From: Plantago ovata
Taxonomy: Eukaryota > Streptophyta > Magnoliopsida > Lamiales > Plantaginaceae
NCBI GenBank assembly: GCA_028274465.1
Contig: CM051457.1
Coordinates: 54,844,425-54,908,424 of the forward strand
Direction: 5' to 3'
DNA: 64,000 bases
Part shown: one piece after another, positions 22,602 through 34,665 of the stretch
Layout of the letters: every line of letters starts with the position of its first letter
Position numbering within the stretch: the first letter of the stretch is position 1
Notes under the pieces: model-generated
Seen by the model: the letters and a program-made list of their open reading frames with translations, nothing else
Database searches by the model: none
Told to the model about the DNA's origin: nothing
Program-made: the position numbers and the translations under genes

Positions 22602-25600
22602 TTAAGCTCTTTCAGAGGATTTTCTCAAAATCTCTCTTACACTCTTCTCAGCAAGTGCTGTAAATTCAACAACGTCCTTTGCGTAATCTTCAAGTAGCTT
22701 ACGGACTTGTAGTTGAAGAATCCTTGCATTTTTGCAGGCGGTATGATAATGCTTTTCAACATTCATTTCCATGTAGTGAACTACCCACAAATGCATGCCC
22801 CAATTGCTGGCATGGAGAAGTTGTGTATCTGAAATGCTTTTAGGATGAATCTTCCTTAACTAGAGAAGATCTTCTTCTTGATCCTTAGCAGTGAGATAGA
22901 AATACTCATAAGGAATCAACCCAAGTTTCTTCTTTGATTTCTTGGTCACAGGGTCAGAGTAATAGGCAACACCAATTGGTTTTATCAAATCAGGTTCTTG
23001 TCTTATGGACTTACCAATTGAAGTTCTCCTTACTAAGACTTCCAGATTCAGCCATCTCCCATCAATATTTCTTGGTAGGGATTCAACCCTTTCTTTTCTT
23101 TTCACCTTGAGGTCAATCCAAGTAAACATCTGGTTCAGTATAGCAGTTGGAAAGAACTCATTTACTTCCAGCTTTAAGATCCAGCAACCATGAACGTTTC
23201 TGATCACGTTCTGAGTGGTTTCCTCATTGCTGATCTTTGTATATTCAATGCCGGAGCCAATAGCAATGCTGGCCAGCCTCTTTTCTTCCTGTCTTTGCCT
23301 TCTTCTTCTTGACTTTGCATTGTCTTGATCTCTTGTTGAAGATCTTGAGTCAGAAGAGAAGTACTTTGAATGGAAAGACGGAGTTAAGGCTGTAATTGGT
23401 CTAGCTCTTATGGCTTGAGCTATGGTTTGATTGTCATCATCATCATCATCTTCTTTATTCAGATCTTGATGACTTTCAGTATGACAGAATTCTTGAGTTT
23501 CAGCAACAGTTTTTCTCTTTTTCGGACTTGCTGAATTTAACTCAGATTCTGCTTGTCTTTTAGAACTTTGCTCTTTTTCAGCAAGAGGTTCTATAGTCAG
23601 TGGCGCTTCAGTAGGGGTTTTCTTCCTTGAAGATCTCTTTTGCTTATCTTCCCCCTTAGACATGGATTGCATCATTGGAGTAATGTGCAAAGAGAAGAAC
23701 TCATTGCAATTTTCAGCAAGAGTGCTTAGGCTGTTGTATTTCATAATGATTGTTTGCTGATCAGAGGTCAGCTTTGACAATTCTTGTTTAATACTCACCA
23801 TATTCTCCTCATGTCTGCGCTCTGTTGCGACCTTATCTTCAATGAAAGTCTGAGCCTTGACTAATGCAGACTTTGCCAACCGGAGTTCTTGACTTACATC
23901 TTCTTCATAGCTTTTGTGGTAAAGACTGATGTCTTTTTGAGCTATTGTAAGTGTAGTAGTGCGTTTCAGCACAGTAGCCAATATCTTTCCGATGTCAAGC
24001 GGACTCTCAGCAAGCAGTGCATCATGTTCTGCTTTGCATGCTTTGTGGACTTCCATAAGTGCCAAAATTCTTGGAGTAAAATCCTCCACACGTGGAAACG
24101 ACACTAAGTTTGGGGTCAAGGAATGAGCTTTGAGCTCAGAAGCAAATTGATCGTCTTGTAACAACAATTGACTTCTCAAGTCATCTCCTACATCATGTTC
24201 GTAGTCAGGAGGAGGGATTTCAACCACTTTGGGGTCTTTCTTTGAATTATCATCCTCATTTGCTGAAAGATCATCTTCATCTTCAGATTCATCAAGGCCA
24301 GCAACCTTGGAACCTAAATCAGCAGCTTCATTCCTTTCTGGTTGAGTGGTTGCTGATGGCAACGCTTCAGACTCAACGACTGGAGTTTCACCAGTAGTAG
24401 GTTTTAATTGAGTAGTTGCTGAAGGCAACGTTTGAGACTCAATTACTGGAGTTTCACCAGTAGTAAGTGGAAGGGAGGGGACTTCCTGTGGCTTTACTCC
24501 TAAAGATTGAGCAATATCCAAATTATGCGTATGCCTTGCATGAATTTGGAGACTATTTTGAAGTGCTCTTTGGTAATCTTCATCCAGTTCGTCTTCATCA
24601 TCAAGGTTTGGATCAGTGACCTTGGCATCGAGTAAAGATAACTCGGTTTCAAAGCGACTCGCTTTCTGGCGTATTCTTTCTCAGTATCAGCGCCTTGTAC
24701 AGGTGCTTGAGTACCGGTCTCATCATGAGTAGGTTGAGATTCATGCTGAGTTGGTGTTTGTTCAGCTTGCTGAATGTCTTGATTCTCAGTCTCAGCAACT
24801 GTCAGTTTGAGTCCACCAGCATCAGGACTAGGACCTTGATTGTCATCATCGTTATCCTTTTTATCCTTTGAATCTTTCCCTTCATCATCATTGGGATCAG
24901 TAGGGATGTTTTCATCTTATTCTTCCTTATCATCATCAGTCAAAATAACCAACTCGAGATGCTTGTACAAAGCAACACTCGTTACTTCTTCTTCTTCATT
25001 GATTTTGTGGGGATCAGCCACCACGAGTACAAAAGAACCCTTGAGCATCACAGCTTGTTCAGCTGGAGAGGCACTCTTAAATTTTGCCTTCATATTCTCT
25101 CTGATTTGAGCAATCAGATTCGAGCTCATTAGCTGAGAATATGACATCTCTTCCGGAAGTATAGAGTGGACAAAGGTCTCAAGCTTCAGCAAAGAAGACC
25201 TCTTTTTCTCGTTTGATAGATGAAGATGAAGGTCAGAAAAGTCCATCCTTCTGTACCTTTGCCAGTTGCTGACAGACTTAGCAACTCTTGACAAGGTAGT
25301 TCTCTTGAAGTCTAAGTAAAGTTCCTCAGAACTCACTTTTGGATCTTCAGTGATGTGAACCACTTCAGTGGTCTCCTTTTGAGCCTGAAAAAGAATAACA
25401 TTTTGTTCAGGAAAGGTTTGGATAATTGTCTTAGAGTCCAAAGCTGAAACATGATTTACCTGCTGAGTTTCAACAAGCTCATGTTGCACACTTGATTGTG
25501 CTGGTACAATTTCCATTCCTTGAGGAGCTTGAGAAGCATCCTTCATTTGTTCATCCTGAAATAAATGTGAGTTAGATACAAGTACTAAGTTGTCAAACTT

Positions 25601-27782
25601 AGTTGTATTACCAAAAACATTAACTACCTGCTGAGCAGGAAGTGTTGATTCTGGTGCAGAGGCTTCAGCAACCGTCTGACTTGTATCTTGAGAAGTCTGT
25701 AGAGAAATTATAATATTAGAAAAAGATTGAGTTTCAGAAAGTGAAGATTTGCTGATGGTTGAGTTAACTACCTGCTGAAGAAAGACAGGTTGTGGCTCAG
25801 TCCTTTCAGCAATAACAACTTCTTCAGTTTCTGGGACTTTTTCTTCAACAGACTTCTTTGCTTGCTCTGTTTGAGAAAGCTGTGCGGTTTCAGCAATCTC
25901 CCTTGTCTCTGAAATGACAAGTTGAGCAGATGTATCTTGACCCTTAAGCTCACTGCTTGTCATAAAAAGATCGATTGATTTGTTGGATGTTTCTTCAATA
26001 TCCAACTGCATTTGATGGCTTATTTCTTCCAGCACAAGCTGAACTTTATCAATTGATGTCTTTGGTGAACTGGGGCCAGTATTCTCAGCATCACGAGATG
26101 CGTCGTCGAATAATGCTTCTTGTGTTGTTTTAGCGACTTCTGGGACTTGAACCATTGCGGTCTCAGCAACTGGTTCTTCAGCAACTTGATGAGTTGCTTG
26201 TTCAACAACCATCTTTTCAGCAACGGCAGCTTCAGCAAGTGCCGCGGTTCTTAAATCAGCAACGATATCAGTCACTGGTTCCAGAGTCTGGGATTGGGGC
26301 AGGAATTTCATTTCCACTGCCTTGTGGTCTATTCTCAGTAGATGAATCAACATTAAGTTGATTGTTGAAGGCTTCCGCAAACACTTCTACGTTGCTGACA
26401 TAGGTTTCAGTAACCACCTTGTCAACATCTACTGGAGCTTGCTTTTCAGCAACTTCTTGAGAATCGTCCGAGAGGTCATGGACAATTGGTACTGACTTGC
26501 GAGCCAGTGTTTTCTTTCTTGAGTTGTTTGTCCTTTTTCTCTTGGGGATGGGGTTAGCTGATGACGCTGTAGTCTGAGTGTCATCATCAGCTTTCCTCTT
26601 TTTCTTCTTGGATTTCTCCAGTTTCCCAGCAGTGGCGTCAGTAGTTGCATTTTCAGCAACGGGTGTAGTGGTGTTAGCATGATCACCATCTACAACAGTT
26701 TCATCTCTAACTTGCTGAGTGGTGACATCTGCAACTGTTGTATACCTTTCTTGCTGGCTTGTGCTGACAACATTTGCAGCTGTTGTCTTCTTTGATTTTT
26801 CGAGTTTCTTGCCAGCAGTCTTAGGTACATTTTGCTTGTAGAAGGCTCTTCCCATATTTCATACTGATTTCTTGATTGGCAATGGGTTTCTTAGTTGAAT
26901 CGTGAATTGTTCAAGGATAAATCATATCTTCAGTCCATACATGACTGGGAAGGTAGGTGAGACCTTGTTGTCTTCAACCTTGACCTTGAACTTAGTAACA
27001 CAATCAACAAGTCTGTTGAAAATGTACTTTGTCCAGTTGAGCTCCGTTTTGTTCTCATAGATATGCATCAACAACGTCCACCTTCTCAAGCCTACTTGGT
27101 CTATTCCTCCAACTTGGGAGTCTAAGACTTTGATTAGTAGCAGAGCTACTAGACCAAGTGAATGGCATAGATGCTTCCTCTTAACGTGCTTTGTCCAAGT
27201 CACGGGAGCAATCTCTCCTTTCTTCATTTTCTCATTTCTGACATCACTGTAGAAGGCTTCTATCTCTTCATCAGTGGCAGTGATGTCATCTTCAGTTCCA
27301 GTGGTTGGAATCTGAAAGTTTTCTGCTAAATCAGTCCATTTCAGAACGATTTGCGTGTTTTGAACTGTAGAAAAGATCACTTTTTCAGTGACTCCTTTAC
27401 TATCAGTTAGGGACTGGATTTCTGCATTGTTGTAGAACTCCATAGTGTCTAACATGCTCACTTGCTTAGGGCGAGCAGTTATAAAATGAATGAGGCCTTG
27501 CTGTTTGATGAAGTCAAGCGCCTCTTCATTGTCACCGTCTAGTTCTTGTTCATAGAAGTATCGGATATACTTCTCCTTTGCAAAACCACCCCATTGCATC
27601 ATCATCTCACACTTTGCAGTGTCAAGATATGAAGGAGGAATAGGTTTTCTTGTGATTCTATCGTTTTTCAACACAACTTTTGCTGTGTTAGTCACCGGAG
27701 TTGTCACTGGAGCAGTGCGTTTTTCAGCACTGTCAACCTTAGACGACTTTGAGGTCTTAGATGACTGTCTCTTTGGTGCCAT
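22602..27782 (-). pseudogene. B third ORF region (envelope-position protein), broken
   Basis: About 5.2 kb of largely open sequence between pol and the 3' LTR, where Sireviruses carry their so-called envelope-like gene. I place the start at 27782 (MAPKRQSSKTSK). The first 280 or so residues form a globular part resembling the putative plant transposon protein domain seen in many plant elements. A long middle follows, rich in Glu, Thr, Gln, Val and Ala, with basic clusters (KKKRK, KRKR), coiled-coil-like stretches, a 22-residue tandem repeat and acidic runs. A final helical part contains QVRKLLEDY. No clear signal peptide or membrane segment is visible, so a true envelope role is doubtful. About three to four breaks are present. 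Confidence 0.75.
24333..24470 (-). repeat. 22-residue tandem duplication in B third ORF
   Basis: Two adjacent units read TTGETPVIESQTLPSATTQ and TTGETPVVESEALPSATTQ, about 66 bp each. They lie in the acidic, proline- and threonine-rich middle of the protein. Confidence 0.85.
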
Positions 27783-28028
27783 TTCTTTATATAGATGAGA
27801 AATGTGTACGAAAAACATTGTTTGCATTTTGACCGGAGGTACAGTAGATTCAGGCTAAAATTTGCAGAGAAAGGAAATGTGAGTTAAAGAATTTTGTCAT
27901 TTCTCTAACTCCTTCTTTATATAGTGTCTCTGATGTGTGAGAAACTCAATCGATTTGAATTCTCAGCAAGGGTAAAACAGATAAACAAAGGCGTTAGTGG
28001 AGCCTTTGCATTAAATGTGTAGTGGCCC
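27783..28028 (-). other. B internal spacer left of C
   Basis: Noncoding B sequence between the third ORF start and the C insertion. Its last bases GGCCC (28024-28028) are C's target duplication. Confidence 0.7.
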
Positions 28029-29791
28029 TGTAACGGTATCGGTTTTTGAAAACAAAATAATTTCTTGAAAAAGAAAATCCAAAATAGCTTTAATAGCAAC
28101 GAACGGCAATCAATGCCAAAATAATCTTTGACGCGCACAGCGCTAACGGAAACAAGTAAATATCCAACGATAAACTTAGAATTCAAATGAAACAACGAGT
28201 GAAGACAGTAAAAAGTTCATCTTCTTATTTTGAAATAAAATCCCAAGACACCCCAGACCCTTCTCTCAGTCGTTGGCATCCTATTCGCGGACATCCTCAG
28301 CAGTATCTGAAAGGAAGGAATTTTGAAAACAAGAGAGCGTGAGATAAAGGATCTCAGTGAGGTTCTAAGTTAAAAACAGAAAGTAAACAATTTTGAAATC
28401 AAATTCCTTTTCAGAAAAGCAAACAAACAGAACAGATCACATAACAGAATAACAGAACATATAAGTTGAAGACCGTTGGTGCAGCCCGCCTTATTGCTCC
28501 TACTCCCAGAATGCCCTTATAACTCCCTCCAGAGGGTGCACAACTCCGGACAGAAAGAGAAACCCCCGTGTACTTTGGGGAAACAGAACCTACGACCCTA
28601 ATAGACCTCAGCGACTTCTGCCTCGCGCCTAAAAGGGATTAGACTAGGCAATAACCAAGTAAACCTGATAGTCCTCACTACTCAAGCCTACCTAATTACG
28701 ACCTAATCGACCGGTCACACAAAAATTGATAGAACAGATACAGATACAGATACAGAACAAACAGATAACAATAATCAGATCTCGAAACATCGAGAAGTGT
28801 TCCTGCAGAAGAGTTAATCCAAAATAGAGTAGCAACAAACAAAGATAAGTAAATAGCCATACTGAGGACTTAGTTACTTTTACGCGGAAACATGCGATAT
28901 AACAGACATATATTAATAGATACAAGTTATCACATAGCCTTCCAGTTTTTCGCAAATAGATAAGTTTTGGGGTGAACACTCACCTTAACTTCCGAGCAAA
29001 AGATCTCCAACGAGCAGTGAGCTTACGGGTTATCGGACAACGGAGAACCTTCGAAAGGGGATAGAGTCAATCGATCGAAATCGGAGTCAAACGGACCGGA
29101 CGTAACGAATCGGCGGCGAACGGATCGGAGGTCGGAGCGGCGGACGGATCGGAGGTTGGTTCGAACGAACAGAGAGCGGCGGAGCTAGACGGACAGAGCG
29201 GACAGAACGGGCGCGGCGCGAGCAACGAACGGCGGCGGCGGATGCGAGCAAACGAACGGCGGCGGCGGACGCAGCAAACGGCACGGCGAACACGACGAAC
29301 AGATCGGTGGATCTTGGGATCGGCGCGGCGCGGATCAGAGCGGACAGGCAACGGATCGGCGCGGTGGAACTGGCAGAGACGACGGCGGCTCGGCGACGGC
29401 GGCGCGGAGTCAGGCTAACGGACGGCGGAGCAGCAGCAGCACTTTCCTCTTCTCTCTCTTTTTCTCTTTCTCTCTTTCTTTTCTTTTCTTTCTTTCTTTT
29501 TCGGTTTGTTGAACGGCAGAATGAAATAATAAAGGAGATGGCACGGTTAGGGTTAGGGTTAGTCAGACTGGGCCGGTCAACAGGCCTTGACTGGCTAAAG
29601 AATGGGCCAAAGAGGTCAGAAAGGTCTAGGCTTCCAGCTCGATCCAAACGTAATGAAACGAACTTGCTTACGCGAAAATAATTAAATAATTATCAAATAA
29701 ATAATTTACTCTGATAATTAATTAACTAAATTAAATAATTAAATAATAAAATAATAAATAAATAAATAATTAAAAAAAACGGGGTGTTACA
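28029..29791 (-). repeat. C 3' LTR
   Basis: About 1.76 kb. Reading frames in the CGG-rich tract (about 29067-29650) are Arg/Ser/Ala-rich on all strands and are not genes. Confidence 0.94.
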
Positions 29792-29806
29792 CTCTTCCCC
29801 CCTTAA
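29792..29806 (-). promoter_or_regulatory. C polypurine tract
   Basis: Read on the - strand, AAGGGGGGAAGAG lies immediately before the LTR start TGTAACACC. Confidence 0.85.
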
Positions 29807-32800
29807 AAGAATTTGGTCCCCAAATTCACACCTGAAAAGTTGAAGAGCTCGGGATACTGCCGGCGCATGTCATCCTCGCTTTCCCAAGTTGCCTCCTCAT
29901 ACTGATGATTTCTCCACAGAACCTTTACTTGCTTGATTTGCCTATTACGGAGCTGTTGCACCTTCTGGTCTAGAATACGAACCGGTTGCTCCACATAAGA
30001 CAAATCCTCCTCAATAGTCACTTCCTCGGGTTGAATCACGTGTGACGGGTCCGGATAGTACTTCTTTGGTTGAGATACATGGAAGACATTGTGAATCCCA
30101 GTAATAGTAGTGGGCAGTTGCAACCGATAAGCCACAACGCCAACTCTTTCAATGATCTCGTATGGACCTACATACCGAGGGTTCAGTTTAGCTCTACGAC
30201 CCATACGGACAATTCCCTTTCTCGGAGATAGCTTGAGAAAGAAAAAATCACCAACTTCAAACTCCAAATCTTGCCTACGATTATCGGCGTAACTCTTTTG
30301 TCGACTTTGAGCAGTTCTCAATCGGTCTCGAATAAGCCTAACCTTTTCCAAGGTTTCTTATATCATCTCATTGAGAGTCCTCTCTCCAGCTATCGGTGTA
30401 GAAATTCGGTCCTCCAAATCCCAATACAGCGGTGATCTACACTTTCGACCATACAGTGCCTCAAACGGTGCCATACCAATCGATGCTTGATAACTATTAT
30501 TATAGGCATACTCAACCAATGGCAAATGTTGTGCCCAGCTTCCTTGGTGATCCAGCACACACAATCTCAGAAGATCCTCTAGAGTTTGAATGGTCCTTTC
30601 GGATTGACCATCCGTCTGCGTATGTGCTGCGGTACTAAAATTCAACTTAGTACCCAAGCCTTCGTGTACTTGCTTCCAAAATCTTGAGACAAACTTCGGA
30701 TCCCTATCAGATACAATGCTCACCGGAGTGCCATGAAGCCTAATTATCTCATCGCGATAGACTTCGGCTAACTTCTCGGATGTGTAGGTGGTTTTTACAG
30801 GCAGAAAGTGTGCCGATTTTGTCAACCTATCGACAATGACCCAAACACTATCAAAACCACCCCTAGCTACCGGTAGACCAGTCACAAAATCCATAGTGAT
30901 CATCTCCCATTTCCACTGTGGAATCTCGAGTGGTTGTAGTAAACCTCCCAGTTTCTGGTGCTCAGCCTTCACTTGCTGGCAGACCAAACAACTTTGCACA
31001 AACTGTGCAACATCTCGCTTCATATGGGTCCACCAGTAAACTTTCTTCAAATCCTCATACATTTTGTTTCCTCCAGGATGCATCGAGTACTTAGACTTAT
31101 GAGCTTCCTCCAAAATTAGACGTCTAAGCTCTTCATCAGAAGGCACACACAGTCTACCTTGAAACCTTAGGGCTCCATTCTCATCAACAGAGAACTTCGC
31201 ATTGCGAGGTTCAGTGATATGTGCTTTGATATCTTGAAGCTCTTCATCATGCTCTTGAGCCTCAAGAATTCTACCTGCCAGCTCATACCTCAAAGTGACA
31301 CAAGACAATTTGGATACTTCGAGATTTGACACGTGTACCCTACGACTTAAGGCATCAGCGACCACATTGGCCTTACCAGGATGATAGAGAATGGTACAAG
31401 TATAATCGCCCAGAAATTCCATCCATCGTCATTGTCTCATGTTCAACTCCTTTTGGGTGAACACATACTTCAAGCTCTTATGATCGGTGAGGATGGTGAA
31501 CTCAGGACCATAAAGGTAGTGTCTCCACTTTCCTAAAGCAAAGACTATAGCAGCTAGCTCAAGGTCATGGGTTGTGTAATTCCTTTCATATGGCTTCAAT
31601 TTTCTCGAAGCATACGCGATCACCTTTTCCCGTTGCATCAGTACACAACCCAAACCTTCCTTTGAAGCATCAGTGTAGACCACAAAGTCATTGGTCCCCT
31701 CCGGAAGAGCTAGTATAGGGGCAGTGGTCAGTCTCTTCTTCAGCTTTTCAAAGCTTTCCTCACACTTGTCATTCCAAACGAACTTAGGAGTTTTCCCTGT
31801 TAAAGAGGACAAGGGTCCAGCTATCTTCGAATAATCCTTCACAAAACGGCGATAATAACCAGCCAAACCGAGAAAACTCCTCACCTCAGTGACAGATTCA
31901 GGTCTCTTCCAATTAACTATCGACTCAATCTTCGATGGGTCGACCTCCAAACCTTCTCCAGAGATAATGTGCCCTAGAAAGGCTACTTTATCTAGCCAAA
32001 ATTCACACTTGCTGAATTTGGCATACAATTTGTTGTCCTGAAGAGTTTCCAAGACAATTCGGAGATGATTCTCATGATCCTCTTCGGATTTCAAGTAAAC
32101 GAGAATGTCATCGATGAAAACAACAACAAACTGATCCAAATACGGCTGAAAAACTCGGTGCATCAAATCCATGAACACAGCTGGGGCATTCGTAAGGCCA
32201 AACGGCATCACCACAAACTCATAATGACCATACCTCGAGTTCAGAGCAGTCTTAGGTATGTCTTCTTCTCTTACCCTAACTTGATAATAGCCTTGTCGCA
32301 AATCAAGCTTCGAGTAAACCTTCGAACCTTCCAACTGATCAAAGAGTTCCTCAATACGGGGTAGGGGGTACTTGTTCTTGACAGTGACTTGGTTCAGGCC
32401 TCGATAGTCGATGCACATCCTCATACTACCATCCTTCTTCTTTACGAACAGAACCGGTGATCCCCAAGGCGAAGAACTAGGTCTCACAAAACTGTTATCC
32501 ACCAGATCTTGCAGTTGAGTCTTAAGCTCCTTAAGCTCAGCAGGTGCCATCCTATAAGGTGACTTCGAAATGGGTGCAGTGCCAGGTACCAGATCAATAC
32601 TAAACTCCACGTCTCGTTCAGGGGGTACGGAATCCAGCTTCTCAGGGAAGACATCCTTGAATTCCTTAACCACCCTAACTTCCTCGATTTTTGGCTGATC
32701 CTTGGGTTTATTGATCGGATACGCCAAAACGCAGGTAGCACCCTTCACGTATAGCCTTCTAGCTTCCATTGCAGACAACAGAAACTTCTCATCCTTTCTC

Positions 32801-33152
32801 TTATCTCCTTTCCACACGACTTTCTCCTCTCCAGGTTTTCCCAGGGATATAGCCTTGGTTCGACAATCCAGTTGTGCGTAGTGCTCGGACAGCCAATCCA
32901 TACCCAGAATAACATCGTAGGTTGATAGAGGTAGAAATATAAGGTCAGCAGTGAAAGTTCTTCCTAGGATGGAAATCTCGCAACGCTCGATGAACTTCTT
33001 AGGGATTAAACTAGCTCCCAAAGGCGTACATACTTCTAAAGCGTGGGGTAAAACTTTGTATGGTAAAACGAGTGACTCAGCAAATACTTCAGCAATAAAT
33101 GAATGCGTAGCACCAGGATCAAATAAAGCTTTAGAAGAAGTTTGAGCGATCA
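29803..33152 (-). pseudogene. C pol region: protease, RT, RNase H, integrase, chromodomain; broken
   Basis: Read on the - strand, the region starts with a retropepsin-like part (FDPGATHSF, then [11 protein letters not shown]). RT follows, with [27 protein letters not shown] and VFIDDILVY, then RNase H ([19 protein letters not shown]). Next are the integrase zinc head (HPGGNKMYEDLKKVYWW, CLVCQQVK) and core (TMDFVTGLP, SDRDPKF, TDGQSERTIQTLEDLLR). A GPY/F part precedes the C-terminal chromodomain, with KVLWRNHQYEEATWE. In chromoviruses this last domain is thought to steer insertion to marked chromatin. About three breaks are present. Confidence 0.95.
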
Positions 33153-33510
33153 GTAGCTGATGAATGTGTATTTTACACTTTCATTCGAGTCTTTTTCACC
33201 TATTTTAGCTATCCTCTATGTTAATTTAGCTATATTTTAGTACATTTTATTAGAATAGGGTCACGTTTCCCTTTAGATTTTATTTTACAGGTTTTGGTTG
33301 AAATTCGAGGATTTCCGGGCAATTATATAAAAGTTGACAAGGAATTGGTGTTCCAGAAGCCTATTTGGAGTATCTGAAGGTTTCTGGATAGGATTTGGAG
33401 TCTAGGGGTCGAATCTGGAGGTTAGAAGGCCACTAGAAGTCAGAAACCGAGTCCGAAAAGGTGAAGAAATCCAAATCCGCGTCGAAAAATGCGGAATTCC
33501 GCGAAAAAGC

Positions 33511-33550
33511 CGGGGGGCGAACCGCCCCAACCTGCGGCGAACCGCCACGT
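33511..33550. repeat. GC-palindrome array, two units (D1 5' LTR)
   Basis: GGGCGAACCGCCC at 33515 and CGGCGAACCGCC at 33535, spaced 20 bp and ending about 20 bp before the TATA box. Confidence 0.9.
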
Positions 33551-33565
33551 GTTTTATTCGGGGCC

Positions 33566-33572
33566 TATATAT
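33566..33572 (+). promoter_or_regulatory. TATA box of D1 5' LTR
   Basis: GGGGCCTATATATAGTGCTC is conserved in the D1 and D2 LTRs (also near 37903, 47246 and 51537), with a shorter match in D3 near 57201. Confidence 0.75.
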
Positions 33573-34430
33573 AGTGCTCAGTTTTTTCTCCGAAAATCAT
33601 ATCTTTCCAGACCTTCTCTCTCACCTCTCTCTATAGTTTTAGGTAGGAACTTCCCGGGGCCTGTCCTGGGAGTTCTGTAGCTTAGGGGATACTTTTTCAT
33701 AGCAGTTTGGAGCTCGTAGGACCGCAATCATCCGGAGATTGACAACCTTCGGTAACTTTGTATCTTACAGTTTTATTCTACTTATTTTATATTCTTTCAA
33801 CATGTTTTCTTCTATGATTTCTGTTGATTGCATGCTTATTATGAGTAGCTAAACCTATCGTTGGTTGAAGTATGTGAATTCTTAGCGAAGGGAAGATAAT
33901 CATGCTAATGGCTATATCGCGCATTATACTCCGTGTCATTGCTTTATTTCGTTGATCAGTTGTAACCAAAATTCTCGTATGTTGTATTGATTATTATGCA
34001 CAATTGGACACTAGTCGACCATCAGACCAATTATCTTCGTAGTGTTGAATAATTACGGAACACATTAGGACAATCGTGATTGACTAGTCAGACCAAATTA
34101 TCTTCGTAGTGCTTAATACTTGCAACAGGACACTAGATTGATTCAAAGATCTCTATGCAAGACCGAGGAATTTATGCATGATTATCGACCCGTTATGTTA
34201 AGAAGGACCATACTATCACCAATCTCCATTATCTGCTAGAAACCCCCTATTGCTATCTGTCTGCTGTTTTATATTCTCTTGTTAAATAGATAAAGCTAGT
34301 TATAGTCCTGAGAGAACGACACTCGAGTCATTCTACTGCTACACTACGGTTTTCGTTGTAGTTGTGGATTGCCTTTGGCTAAATACAAATTTATTTGACT
34401 GAATCCGGAGCACGACATCCGCGCTCATCA

Positions 34431-34452
34431 AATTGGCGCCGTTGCCGGGGAC
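34431..34452 (+). promoter_or_regulatory. D1 primer-binding site (Asp tRNA)
   Basis: AATTGGCGCCGTTGCCGGGG directly follows the LTR. TGGCGCCGTTGCCGGGG is complementary to the 3' end of plant Asp tRNA, the primer used by Athila-type elements. Confidence 0.9.
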
Positions 34453-34665
34453 TATACTCCTTTTTTCTGTTTAATTTGTTTATATTTACAGCTTTAGATT
34501 CCTAATTCTATTAGTTTTAGTTTTTCTTGTCAATCTCCTTTTTAATCTCTCTCTGATATTGCTTTCCTAGTTTGTTTCTAATTTCCCTTTCCTAGCCTTA
34601 GTATTATTCGATATCTAGATTTATTCTCGATTTTTCGAAATTTCTAACGAGGCTAATTTTTAGTT

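Larger units (their letters stand above)
33158..34430 (+). repeat. D1 5' LTR
   Basis: About 1.27 kb with GC palindromes at 33515 and 33535, TATA box at 33566-33572, and the shared end CGCTCATCA. Confidence 0.95.

Noticed and set aside
22602-27782. True viral envelope gene in B
   Set aside because: No signal peptide, membrane anchor or glycoprotein-like pattern is visible; only the position resembles an envelope gene.
29549-29570. Interstitial telomere
   Set aside because: Only three TTAGGG units at a fixed place in an LTR, and the plant telomere unit is usually TTTAGGG.
29067-29681. Long Arg/Ser/Ala-rich reading frames on both strands in the C LTR (also 42006-42690)
   Set aside because: They overlap in several frames over a CGG-rich tract that lies wholly within an LTR, differ between the two LTRs, and match no protein style. 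They come from base composition.
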